From Effusibacillus consociatus (GTDB taxonomy: Bacteria; Bacillota; Bacilli; Tumebacillales; Effusibacillaceae): a stretch of DNA of 64,000 nt. The notes below the pieces were generated by a model, which was not told where the DNA came from, did no database searches, and saw only the letters and a list, made by a program, of their open reading frames with translations. Shown piece after piece: positions 52,160 to 60,937 of the stretch. The stretch is taken from the NCBI RefSeq assembly GCF_042652925.1, contig NZ_JBHSHC010000119.1, positions 1-64,000 on the forward strand. The letters are read 5' to 3'. The translations under genes were made by a program, and so were the position numbers. The first letter of the stretch is position 1. Every line of letters begins with the position of its first letter.

Positions 52160-53518
52160 ATGGAGCAAAAAAGTCGAATTCGAGGGGGCGTGGCGCAGTT
52201 GGCAAACTTTATTCTGAAAAGAGGAATTGGACTTATTCTGGCAAGTCTTGTCGTCGCTCTGTTCAGTTCGACTCCAGTCCATGAATGGGCTGCCACACCC
52301 GGTCAAATTCGAGTCCTGGAAGGTCATAGTGCTCTGCTCAAATTAGGACTTCCGGTAAGCGCCACCGTTACCACTTCCAACGCTCAAGTTGCGGCCGTTC
52401 ATGGACCTCCGGATTCAAGAAACGCATTTAACCTGAAGCAACCGATTCGAATCGATTCTTTCACACAAGGAGATGCGGATGTTAAGGTTAAACTTTTCGG
52501 CATCCTGCCGCTTAAATCGGTTCACGTAAGTGTTGTGCCGGATATAAAAGTGGTACCTGGAGGGCAATCCATTGGAGTGAAAATAAAGTCCGACGGGATT
52601 ATGGTGGTGGGATACAATCTGGTGAAAGATCACAATCGATCCCTCTCACCCGGGGAAGCGGCCAACGTGAAAGTCGGCGATGTGATTACGGCAATTGACG
52701 GCCGTGCCGTTCAAGGGGTGGAACAGGCAGCCGACTTAATCAACAAGGCCGGAAAAGAGAAACGGGATATCGAGCTTACGCTGCTGAGATCGAAAAATCA
52801 TATCAAATTGCGGGTTACACCCACTTGGGACAAAGACTCGGAAACCTACAGAATCGGTTTATATATTCGGGATTCAGCGGCGGGTGTAGGTACCCTGACA
52901 TTTTTTGCTCCCAAATATAACGTATTCGGTGCTCTCGGGCACGTCATTTCAGACATGGACACCGGACAGCCCATAGCGGTAAAAGAAGGGCAGGTTGTAC
53001 ACTCCAGTGTCACCTCGATTGATAAAGGAGAAAGCGGACAGCCGGGTGAAAAACGCGGCAACATGATTGACGAACATAATGTGCTTGGCACAATCAAAAA
53101 GAACTCCGACTTCGGAGTGTTTGGCACCATGAAAAAGACTCCCGACTATGGCAAGACAACCGAACCGATTCCTATTGCTCTGGCGGAACAGGTGAAGGAG
53201 GGGCCTGCTACAATTTTAACGGTTGTGGACGGCCAGAAAGTGGAGGAGTACTCGATCGAAATCGTCAATGTGCTCCGGCAAAAATACCCCGCAACCAAGA
53301 GCATGGTCATTAAAATTACCGATCCGCGGCTGCTTGAAAAAACCGGCGGAATTATCCAAGGAATGAGTGGAAGTCCGATTCTCCAGGATGGAAAGATTGT
53401 TGGAGCGGTAACACACGTATTCGTCAACGATCCGACGCAAGGATACGGAGTTTTCATTGAGTGGATGTTGAATGAGGCCGGGATTCAAACGAAAACTGCA
53501 TCCGCAAAAGCTTCTTGA
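52160..53518 (+). CDS. spoIVB: SpoIVB sporulation serine peptidase
   Basis: 452 residues: N-terminal membrane anchor (GLILASLVVALFSSTPV), PDZ domain (about 130-215, KVGDVITAIDGRAVQGVEQA), and S55 peptidase domain with catalytic His in ALGHVISDMDTG and Ser in IIQGMSGSPILQDGKIVGAVTHV. Secreted from the forespore, it cuts SpoIVFA and so activates pro-SigK processing in the mother cell. The ATG has only a weak ribosome site (AGAAGGGC is far). Followed by a terminator and spo0A, the classic order. Confidence 0.94.
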   Translation: MEQKSRIRGGVAQLANFILKRGIGLILASLVVALFSSTPVHEWAATPGQIRVLEGHSALLKLGLPVSATVTTSNAQVAAVHGPPDSRNAFNLKQPIRIDSFTQGDADVKVKLFGILPLKSVHVSVVPDIKVVPGGQSIGVKIKSDGIMVVGYNLVKDHNRSLSPGEAANVKVGDVITAIDGRAVQGVEQAADLINKAGKEKRDIELTLLRSKNHIKLRVTPTWDKDSETYRIGLYIRDSAAGVGTLTFFAPKYNVFGALGHVISDMDTGQPIAVKEGQVVHSSVTSIDKGESGQPGEKRGNMIDEHNVLGTIKKNSDFGVFGTMKKTPDYGKTTEPIPIALAEQVKEGPATILTVVDGQKVEEYSIEIVNVLRQKYPATKSMVIKITDPRLLEKTGGIIQGMSGSPILQDGKIVGAVTHVFVNDPTQGYGVFIEWMLNEAGIQTKTASAKAS

Positions 53519-53520
53519 GG

Positions 53521-53543
53521 CACCCGAACTTCGGGTGTTTTCT
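53521..53543 (+). terminator. spoIVB terminator
   Basis: CACCCGA-ACT-TCGGGTG then TTTTCT, two bases after the stop codon region. Confidence 0.8.
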
Positions 53544-53576
53544 ATTTAGGACTTTAGAACTATTTTCCCAGTTTTT

Positions 53577-53711
53577 TTCGACAAGAAAGTGACATTTATC
53601 CCGGGAATTTATAATATTTATCTAAAAGGATCATTTGTCGAAAAATATTCAAGGTGAAATGTCGGAATATTTTAGTGAGTTTCTGGAAGGATAAGGCCCT
53701 GTTTTGTCGAA
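53577..53711. promoter_or_regulatory. Cluster of Spo0A boxes upstream of spo0A
   Basis: TGTCGAA occurs at 53636-53642 and 53705-53711, in reverse (TTCGACA) at 53577-53583, and with one mismatch (TGTCGGA) at 53660-53666. Four sites in 135 bases point to autoregulation, as known for spo0A of B. subtilis. I could not place a SigH promoter with certainty. Confidence 0.65.
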
Positions 53712-53754
53712 TTCTATTTGCGTGGAAAAGAACGGTCAGAAGGGGGACCTATTG

Positions 53755-54522
53755 GTGAATCAAATCAAAATTTTGGTCGCGGATGATAACAGGGAATTTG
53801 CAGATCTTCTGAAGGAATTTATCTCTGAGCAACGCGACATGGAAGTTGTCGGTATCGCCTACAATGGAAATGAAGTCCTTGAAATGATTGAAACCCACAC
53901 TCCAGATGTGATAATCCTTGATATTATTATGCCGGTGTTAGACGGAATCGGTGTGTTGGAAAAGATCCAAAACATGAATTTAAAGCCCGAACCGAAAATC
54001 ATCATGCTTACCGCATTCGGTCAAGAAACGATTACCAAAAGGGCGGTGGAACTGGGAGCATCCTATTATATTCTCAAACCGTTTGACATGGATATCCTGA
54101 TCAATCGGATCCGTCAAGTAGTTCGGATTCCGAGCGGTTCCAAGCAGCCGCCGATTATGACCCGGGGCAAGAACGTAGATGCTTCGATTACCAATATCAT
54201 TCATGAAATTGGTGTACCCGCCCATATTAAAGGGTATCACTACCTTCGTGAAGCGATTAATATGGTGTACAAAGATGTCGAAATCTTGGGTTCGATCACC
54301 AAGGTTCTGTATCCGAAAATCGCTGACAAATACAACACCACCCCAAGCCGTGTAGAACGTGCAATTCGCCACGCGATTGAAGTGGCATGGGGCCGAGGCA
54401 ACGTTGATGCCATTCGCTCTGTATTCGGTTACACCGTTAGCGTTGGTAAAGCAAAACCAACCAATAGCGAATTTATCGCGATGGTTGCTGACAAGCTGCG
54501 GATCGAGGCGAAGATTTCGTAA
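53755..54522 (+). CDS. spo0A: Master sporulation response regulator Spo0A
   Basis: 255 residues. Receiver domain with acidic Asp10/Asp11, phospho-acceptor Asp56 (ILDIIMP), Thr in MLTAFG and Lys108 in YYILKPF. C-terminal Spo0A_C DNA-binding domain (ITNIIHEIGVPAHIKGYHYLREAI ... TPSRVERAIRHAIEVAWGRG). GTG chosen: GGGGG eight bases before, and the protein starts as in Bacillus. When phosphorylated, it switches cells into sporulation. Confidence 0.97.
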   Translation: MNQIKILVADDNREFADLLKEFISEQRDMEVVGIAYNGNEVLEMIETHTPDVIILDIIMPVLDGIGVLEKIQNMNLKPEPKIIMLTAFGQETITKRAVELGASYYILKPFDMDILINRIRQVVRIPSGSKQPPIMTRGKNVDASITNIIHEIGVPAHIKGYHYLREAINMVYKDVEILGSITKVLYPKIADKYNTTPSRVERAIRHAIEVAWGRGNVDAIRSVFGYTVSVGKAKPTNSEFIAMVADKLRIEAKIS

Positions 54523-54574
54523 ACGAATTGCCGCAAGGGACTTCGGCTTTTGGGTAAAGCAACTTAAAACAACT

Positions 54575-54628
54575 AACACCTTGCATTAGTTGGTTTCCTT
54601 TAATCAATTAATGCAGGGTGTTTTTTTG
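54575..54628 (+). terminator. spo0A terminator
   Basis: AACACC(T)TGCATTA pairs with TAATGCA(G)GGTGTT across a 20-base loop, then seven T. Confidence 0.8.
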
Positions 54629-54725
54629 GCCGGCAATTGGTTTGGTCCCTTATTGGTTTTCGAACAGAAAAGAGACCGCGCGTAGACGATCTCTCCCAGA
54701 ATCCAATTATTTATTCAAATCAGAT

Positions 54726-54989
54726 CTATCGGCCTAAAAAAGTTTTGATGTCTTCCACGTTTGCCTGATGCTCTCTGTAAATCATGCTGGCTACTTCTCC
54801 GCGTGTGATGTTGTTTTCCGGTTTGAACGTTCCGTCTGGATAACCGCTAGTAATTCCCCAATCTTTCAGTGCATTTACGGCGGTATGATACCAAGCATCA
54901 CTTGGTACATCCGTAAAGTAGTTGCTGGCAACAGCTGCACTCCCTACGGTAGATAATGCGAGTGTCAATACCAAAACTTTCTTTTTCAT
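54726..54989 (-). CDS. Small exported protein with a single S-layer homology domain
   Basis: 87 residues: signal peptide (KKKVLVLTLALSTVGSAAVA-SN), then one SLH motif (YFTDVPSDAWYHTAVNALKDWGITSGYPDGTFKPENNITRGEVASMIYR, named here only by its parts FTDV, GYPDGTF and ITRGE) and a short tail. S-layer proteins normally carry three SLH units; one alone may bind cell-wall polymer weakly or be a remnant. AAAGGGGAA-type site (GGGGGAAC) upstream on this strand. Confidence 0.85.
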   Translation of the reverse strand: MKKKVLVLTLALSTVGSAAVASNYFTDVPSDAWYHTAVNALKDWGITSGYPDGTFKPENNITRGEVASMIYREHQANVEDIKTFLGR

Positions 54990-55475
54990 CGAATGTTCCC
55001 CCTATTCTCCTCGTTCAGTTCCCCTTTTGACGGCTGGATCCAGACTATAAATAAATTGGACCGTCCACAGCAGACGGTCCCACAGAAACAAAATTTACCC
55101 CAAGTCAATCGCAACTGTCTTTAAGATGAATGATCGGTCGGCCCTACCACAATAAATTTGCTAACTTTTTTATTCTCTTTTAATCTATTCAGAGTGTCAA
55201 GTAGTTCTTATAATTTACCTATATATGGTTTTTTAGTTGAGTTTTCCAAAAATGAATTAAATGAGGCAAAAATGCATTAGACAATCGCATATGATTGAGA
55301 AAAGAGTCAAAAAGTAAATGCCAAGAGCCTACTGACAATTGATTTTTTTGAGTCTCAAAGAGAGATTCCGCTGTATGGCACAATTATTGCTTGGATACAA
55401 ATGCAAGAGGGAAAGATAATGGAAGAACTTGTCTGATTAAAAGTGGATTTCATGGAAAAGGAGAGGCGAGCGTTT
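54990..55475. other. AT-rich gene-free stretch, divergent promoters
   Basis: About 486 bases without a credible gene. Contains a GGACCGTC/GACGGTCC hairpin (55058-55080) without T-tract, and AT-rich DNA from 55150 to 55330. It should carry the promoters of the SLH gene and the Fe-S oxidoreductase gene, but I recognise no clear match. No convincing FadR site. Confidence 0.4.
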
Positions 55476-57638
55476 ATGAACGTTGCAAGTATCTTATTTC
55501 TCTTTTCCTTCCTGGCTGTCCTGGGATATTCCCTGTATGCCTTTTGGAAGGTAATGAGTGCTCGTTACAGATTTATTCAGTTAGGGAACCCGGAGCCAAT
55601 CGGGGATTGGAATCAGAGAATTCGAGTCGCTGTCCGTCAGGTATTCGGTCATTCCAAAATTTTCAAAGACCGTAAAAGCGGTTTGGCCCATTTGGTGATC
55701 TTTTACGGATTTATTATTTTGCAGTTTGGTGCCCTTGAAATTATTGTGAAAGGCTTCATTCCAGGTTTTCATTGGCCGTTAGGTCCGTTTCATCCCTGGT
55801 TTGGTTTGTCGCAGGAAATTACGGTCGCTGCAATTTTCCTTTCCGTAGGCTATGCCGCTTACCGGAGGTTTGGAGAAAAGCTGCGCCGGTTAAAACGCGG
55901 AGAAAAAACGACGATTCTTTATTGGTTTATCTTTACCCTGATGTTGAGTGTGGTGTTGACACTTGCTTTTGAGAAAATTTGGTTAGGACATGGCGCATCC
56001 GTCTACAGTCCCTTTTCCTCCTTCATCGCGGGATTTTTTGCAGGAATTGGCAGCAGTGCCGCATACTGGCTCTTTTATGTATTTTGGTGGGCGCATCTCC
56101 TCATTTTGCTTGCTTTCCTGCTTTATGTACCTCAGTCGAAGCACGCCCATCTGTTATTTGCACCATTTAATATCTTGCTTTCCAATATGGGTCCGCCGAG
56201 CAAGCCGAGCGTACTGGATTTCTCGGACGAAACGGTTGAAGAGTTTGGGGTAAACAAGGTAGAAGACTTCACCAAGGGGCAACTCCTCGACCTCTATGCC
56301 TGTGTGGAGTGCGGCAGGTGCACCAATATGTGTCCCGCCTCGAATACCGGAAAAATGCTGTCCCCGATGCACTTGATGACCAAGATTCGTGACCATTTGA
56401 ACGAAAAAGCGGAGGCAATGCTTGGTCTGTCACCTTGGGCTCCCGGCAGAATCATGACCGCGCCCGCAGGCATGGTCCATGTTATGACCGAGGTTCCTTT
56501 TGCCCACGGAGAACCTGAAGGATTCGAACCCAGTCCTCATTTGCACACCGATATAACGCCCACGATGCATCGCCAGGAAGCGACATGGCAAGTGCAGGAA
56601 AGAGATATAAACGAAATTTCGTTAATCGGGGATGTGATTTCCGATCAGGAACTCTGGGCGTGTACAACCTGCCGGAATTGTGAAGATCAGTGCCCGGTCG
56701 GCAATGAGCATCTTGGACTCATCTACGGCATGCGCCGTCATCTGGTTATGACACAGGGAAGCATGCCTGCTGAGGTGACACGAACCCTAAACAACATTGA
56801 ACGTCAAGGAAACCCGTGGGGGATCAATCGAAACGACCGTGTCAAGTGGCGGAACGAGTTTCCCGATCTTACCATTCCTACCGTAGATGAAGTGGACACA
56901 TTTGAGTATCTTTTCTGGGTGGGGTCCATGGGTTCTTATGATAACCGAAACCGCAAAGTGATCCAATCCTTTGTGAAGATTATGAACGAAGCGGGCATTT
57001 CGTTCGCTATACTGGGGAATGAAGAAATGAACTCCGGCGATACTGCTCGCCGTGTCGGGAACGAGTTTCTATTCCAGGAACTGGCCCAACAAAATATTGA
57101 AATCTTTAAGGAGTACGGTGTAAAGAAGATCGTTACATGTGACCCGCACGCGTTCAATTCATTCAAAAATGACTATCCGGACTTTGGTCTCGAAGCGGAG
57201 GTCTATCACCATACGCAATTGGTCGATCGGTGGATCAAGGAAGAACGTATCAAGTTAGGCAACCGGGTTGAAGAACGGGTGGTCTATCACGATTCCTGTT
57301 ATTTGGGCCGGTACAATGGCATCTATGATGCTCCTCGCAATATATTGAATGCGATTCCGGGTGTTGAATTGGTTGAAATGGAGCGCAATAAAGAAGACAG
57401 CATGTGCTGTGGAGCCGGGGGCGGCAGAATGTGGATCGAGGAGCATGAGGGTGTCCGCGTAAATGCAAAACGTGTCGAACAGGCTCTCGATGGGAAACCT
57501 TCCGTGATCGGAAGCAACTGCCCGTATTGTCTAATAATGATGGGGGATGGGATCAAACAGTTCGATGCCGATGAACAGGTTCGTGCACTTGATCTGGCAG
57601 AACTTGTTGAGATGTCCTTAATTAAAAAATCCACCTAA
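55476..57638 (+). CDS. Membrane Fe-S oxidoreductase, FadF/heterodisulfide reductase-like
   Basis: 720 residues. N-terminal NarI-like membrane part with five or six helices (to about residue 240), then two 4Fe-4S motifs (CVECGRCTNMCP; CTTCRNCEDQCPVG) and two CCG domains (YHDSCYLGRYN; MCCGAGGGRMW). Resembles FadF of Bacillus, thought to pass electrons from acyl-CoA dehydrogenase/ETF to quinone. Start chosen at MNVASIL (AAGGAGAGG nine bases before). No fad gene lies next to it here. Confidence 0.88.
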   Translation: MNVASILFLFSFLAVLGYSLYAFWKVMSARYRFIQLGNPEPIGDWNQRIRVAVRQVFGHSKIFKDRKSGLAHLVIFYGFIILQFGALEIIVKGFIPGFHWPLGPFHPWFGLSQEITVAAIFLSVGYAAYRRFGEKLRRLKRGEKTTILYWFIFTLMLSVVLTLAFEKIWLGHGASVYSPFSSFIAGFFAGIGSSAAYWLFYVFWWAHLLILLAFLLYVPQSKHAHLLFAPFNILLSNMGPPSKPSVLDFSDETVEEFGVNKVEDFTKGQLLDLYACVECGRCTNMCPASNTGKMLSPMHLMTKIRDHLNEKAEAMLGLSPWAPGRIMTAPAGMVHVMTEVPFAHGEPEGFEPSPHLHTDITPTMHRQEATWQVQERDINEISLIGDVISDQELWACTTCRNCEDQCPVGNEHLGLIYGMRRHLVMTQGSMPAEVTRTLNNIERQGNPWGINRNDRVKWRNEFPDLTIPTVDEVDTFEYLFWVGSMGSYDNRNRKVIQSFVKIMNEAGISFAILGNEEMNSGDTARRVGNEFLFQELAQQNIEIFKEYGVKKIVTCDPHAFNSFKNDYPDFGLEAEVYHHTQLVDRWIKEERIKLGNRVEERVVYHDSCYLGRYNGIYDAPRNILNAIPGVELVEMERNKEDSMCCGAGGGRMWIEEHEGVRVNAKRVEQALDGKPSVIGSNCPYCLIMMGDGIKQFDADEQVRALDLAELVEMSLIKKST

Positions 57639-57685
57639 AAGCTAAAACAGTCAGTTTGTATTAGTGAATTTAGAAATTTTAAAAA

Positions 57686-57699
57686 TGTAAGGGTTTACA
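57686..57699 (+). promoter_or_regulatory. cre-like catabolite site over the glp promoter
   Basis: TGTAAGGGTTTACA matches the CcpA consensus TGWAARCGYTWNCW except for G in place of the central C. It ends at the -35 box, a position for repression by preferred sugars. Confidence 0.5.
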
Positions 57700-57722
57700 T
57701 TTTTAAAAAGGTTGTCTATAAT
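57694..57722 (+). promoter_or_regulatory. SigA promoter of the glp operon
   Basis: TTTACA, 17-base spacer, TATAAT. Confidence 0.82.
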
Positions 57723-57762
57723 CAAGACAATAAGTGAATAGATCTAGCTGTGAGAATATGAG

Positions 57763-57817
57763 AACAGCCGATATCTGAAGAGGAACCCCTTTTCCGTGGA
57801 TGATATTGGCTGTTTTT
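57763..57817 (+). terminator. Leader terminator of glpFK (GlpP-type antitermination)
   Basis: AACAGCCGATATC pairs with GATATTGGCTGTT and is followed by TTTTTG, between promoter and glpF. In B. subtilis GlpP with glycerol-3-phosphate prevents termination at such a site. Confidence 0.7.
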
Positions 57818-57834
57818 TGTTTGTCTGAAAGGGG

Positions 57835-58389
57835 GTGGCAGTGGGCGCCATCAGTGGAGCTCATTTAAACCCGGCCGTGACAATCGGACTGGCTTCAATC
57901 GGAAAATTCCCGTGGAAACAGGTTCCTACTTATATTCTCGGACAAATGATTGGAGCATTCCTGGGGGCTGTTCTGGTGTGGCTGCACTATCTGCCGCATT
58001 GGGGTCAGACGGAAGAAAAAGATCTGAAATTGGCAGTCTTCTGTACAGGGCCAGCGATCCGCAGCACAGGAGCCAATCTGATTAGTGAAATCTTTGGTAC
58101 TTTTATTTTGGTATTGGCGATCTTGGCTATCGGTGCTAACAAATTCACAGAAGGTCTGAATCCATTGATCGTAGGGTTTTTGATTGTAGCAATCGGTCTT
58201 TCTTTAGGCGGAACAACTGGATATGCCATCAATCCGGCGCGTGATCTTGGACCGCGAATTGCACACCTTGTACTCCCGATAGCAGGGAAAGGACATTCTG
58301 ACTGGGGCTATGCTTGGATCCCAGTCGCAGGTCCAATCATCGGTGGTGTTTTAGGAGCACTTTTCTACGTGGCTGCTTTTGGTGCCTAA
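57835..58389 (+). pseudogene. glpF: Glycerol facilitator GlpF, 5' truncated
   Basis: 184 residues from the GTG. The sequence begins inside GlpF at VAVGAISGAHLNPAVT, so the first membrane helix and most of the second are missing (about 50-60 residues). The first NPA and second NPA (INPARDLGPR) motifs and the remaining four helices are in frame. The glp leader terminator lies directly before the break, as if a deletion joined the leader to codon ~55. An incidental GGGGG gives a poor ribosome site. A channel without helix 1 is unlikely to work. Confidence 0.75.
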
Positions 58390-58414
58390 ATCTTTAACCT
58401 AAGGGGGAATTACA

Positions 58415-59872
58415 ATGGAGAAACAATACGTATTGGCACTTGATCAAGGAACCACCAGTTCTCGAGCGATTTTATTTAACAAAGCAGGGAATATTGTGGG
58501 GATTGCGCAAAAGGAATTTACGCAGATCTATCCAAAAGCAGGCTGGGTAGAACATGATCCGATGGAAATCTGGGGAACGCACGCGGGAAGTTTTGGAGAC
58601 TACCGGGATTTGGCCGCAAGAGGTAGTTGCGATCGGAATCACGAACCAAAGAGAAACGACGATCGTTTGGGATAAAACCACGGGGAAACCGATCCATAAC
58701 GCGATCGTCTGGCAGGATCGCAGAGCAGCAGGGATTTGTGATCAATTGAAGGACAAAGGGTTTGAGCCCTACATCCGCGATAATACAGGCCTTGTAGTGG
58801 ACGCGTATTTCTCGGGAACCAGAGTAAAATGGATTCTTGACAACGTTGAGGGTGCCAGGGAAAAAGCGGCGAGAGGCGAGTTACTGTTTGGAACGGTCGA
58901 TACATGGTTGATCTGGAATTTAACCAGGGGCAAAGTCCACGTGACCGATTACTCGAATGCTTCGAGGACGATGCTCTATAACATTAAAGAACTCAAATGG
59001 GATGAGAAAATGTTGAATGAGCTTGGCATTCCCGCTTCCATGCTGCCGGAGGTCAAGCCATCAAGTGAGGTTTATGGCGTTACCCATCCCGAAACCTTTG
59101 GTGGGGCAGAAATCCCAATTTCCGGGGTGGCAGGCGACCAACAAGCAGCGCTATTCGGACAAACCTGTTTTGAACCAGGAAAGGCTAAGAACACATATGG
59201 AACCGGTTGTTTCATGCTGATGAATACGGGTGAGAAGCTGATTGCTTCCAAATCAGGCTTACTTACAACAATTGCTTTGGGTTTGGACGGTAAAGTGGAA
59301 TATGCACTGGAAGGAAGTATTTTTATTGCCGGTGCGGCGATCCAGTGGCTGCGGGACGGACTAAAAATAATCGGTTCGGCGCCTGACTCCGAGTACTATG
59401 CGGGTAAGGTGAAGGATACTGACGGGGTTTATGTCGTTCCGGCCTTTGCAGGACTTGGAGCTCCTTACTGGGATATGTATGCGCGAGGCGCTATTTTTGG
59501 ATTAACAAGAGGTACCACCAAAGAACACATTATCAGAGCTACTTTAGACTCTCTGGCTTATCAAACGAAAGATGTCTGGGTGCAATGGAAAGCGATTCAG
59601 GAATTCGTCTGCAAGCTTTGCGGGTAAATGGTGGAGCAGTTGCGAATAACCTGTTGATGCAATTCCAAGCTGACATTTTGGGAGTCAAAGTGGAACGTCC
59701 GAAAGTAACAGAAACAACTGCTCTCGGTGCAGCCTATCTGGCGGGAATATCCGTCGGGTTCTGGAAGAAAGAAGAGTTGGCCAAGAATTCTCAATTGGAC
59801 GCAGACTTTGAACCCCGTATGGATGAAGAAAAACAAGAAGCAAGCTTTATAAAGGGTGGAAAAAAGCGGTGA
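58415..59872 (+). pseudogene. glpK: Glycerol kinase GlpK, frameshifted
   Basis: FGGY kinase that phosphorylates glycerol. Begins normally (YVLALDQGTTSSRAILF, phosphate loop) but loses frame near 58582, where the segment between WGT and EVLETT is about 11 bases short. The middle frame continues correctly (ITNQRETTIVWDK, GVAGDQQAALFGQ) to about 59572, where one base is missing before GGTGCAATGGAAAGC. The end (RVNGGAVANNLLMQFQ, TALGAAYLAG) is in a third frame. No single intact product exists. GGGGGAAT precedes the start. Confidence 0.88.
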
Positions 59873-60033
59873 AGCGCACAATGAATTGGGAAAAAGACGA
59901 GGAATAGAAAGAATCACATAGCAGGTAAGGTCTGAGAAATTGAGAGACCGCATCATTGGAACTGTTAACTAAAAGACGGATTCCCTTGTTGGGGTCTTTC
60001 TTTATATCGGTACGTTTGAAAGGAGACGGCAAT

Positions 60034-60864
60034 TTGTCGGAGATATTAAAAAGCCTGTTGGCTGTTGCCCAAATTTTGAATAAGGGTCTTGTCATTGATT
60101 GTATGGTTGTGATTACGGACACGGAGAAATATTTAGCCTATTATCCGGCTACTGCGTTCGATCTAAAGATCCAAGTTGGTCATCCTTTGCGACCGGGTGG
60201 GATTAACTATACGGCCGTACATGAAGGTAGACAAGTAATCAAGAGAGTTTCCCGGGATGTATACGGTGTTCCCTACATTGCTTCCGGTTTCCCGATTGTG
60301 GAGAATGGACAAGTTGTAGGCTGTCTGTCAACCGGTATGTCAATTGACTTGGAAGAACGGATCGAAAGTATGGCCAATCAACTTAATGAGGCAGTCGAGA
60401 GCATTGCGGGAAATGTCGAAAACCTTGCCAAGAGTTCGCAAGAACTTGCCTGTACGAGTCAACAAGTAAACGCATCTGCCAGTTTAGTCCAAACCAGAAT
60501 CGAAGAAACCTCAGAAATGAGTGAATTGATTAAAAAGATTTCAAGTCAGATCAATATACTTGGTATCAATGCGGCAATTGAGGCTGCACGAGCAGGTGTG
60601 CACGGACGCGGGTTTTCCATCGTTGCAGAAGAAATTCGACGGCTGTCGGATACTACTTCCCATTCAACTAAAAATATTACACAGCTCTTAAATGAGATGA
60701 ATCAGCGGATTTCAATGGTCGTAAGGGAGATGGAAAAGACAACAAATTATACGATTGAACAATCCACGGGTGTGCAGGAGCTGTTCTCCGTCATCCAGCT
60801 GCTCAAAAACATGACCCTGGAACTGAGCGATATAGCGAGAACAGATACTCGAATCGAATCTTAA
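60034..60864 (+). CDS. Soluble methyl-accepting chemotaxis-like protein
   Basis: 276 residues, no membrane segment. The N-terminal sensor domain (SEILKSLLAVAQILNKGLVIDCMVVITDTEKYLAY ... VPYIASGFPIVENGQVVGCLSTG) is PAS/CACHE-like and also seen in diverse sensor proteins; the C-terminal half is a short MCP signalling hairpin with tip IKKISSQINILGINAAIEAARAG-HGRGFSIVAEEIRRLS. Similar in layout to YfmS of B. subtilis. TTG start with AAAGGAGACGG. A cytoplasmic ligand is likely. Confidence 0.78.
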   Translation: MSEILKSLLAVAQILNKGLVIDCMVVITDTEKYLAYYPATAFDLKIQVGHPLRPGGINYTAVHEGRQVIKRVSRDVYGVPYIASGFPIVENGQVVGCLSTGMSIDLEERIESMANQLNEAVESIAGNVENLAKSSQELACTSQQVNASASLVQTRIEETSEMSELIKKISSQINILGINAAIEAARAGVHGRGFSIVAEEIRRLSDTTSHSTKNITQLLNEMNQRISMVVREMEKTTNYTIEQSTGVQELFSVIQLLKNMTLELSDIARTDTRIES

Positions 60865-60937
60865 TTCCCGCTAAGTCTTAAAATCGCACCATTGGCATAT
60901 AAATGTTGGGAAATTCCATCGAAGGATGTGAAATCCC

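Noticed and set aside
53620..53680. SigH promoter for spo0A
   Set aside because: AGGA and GAAT elements exist but not at SigH spacing; left unassigned.
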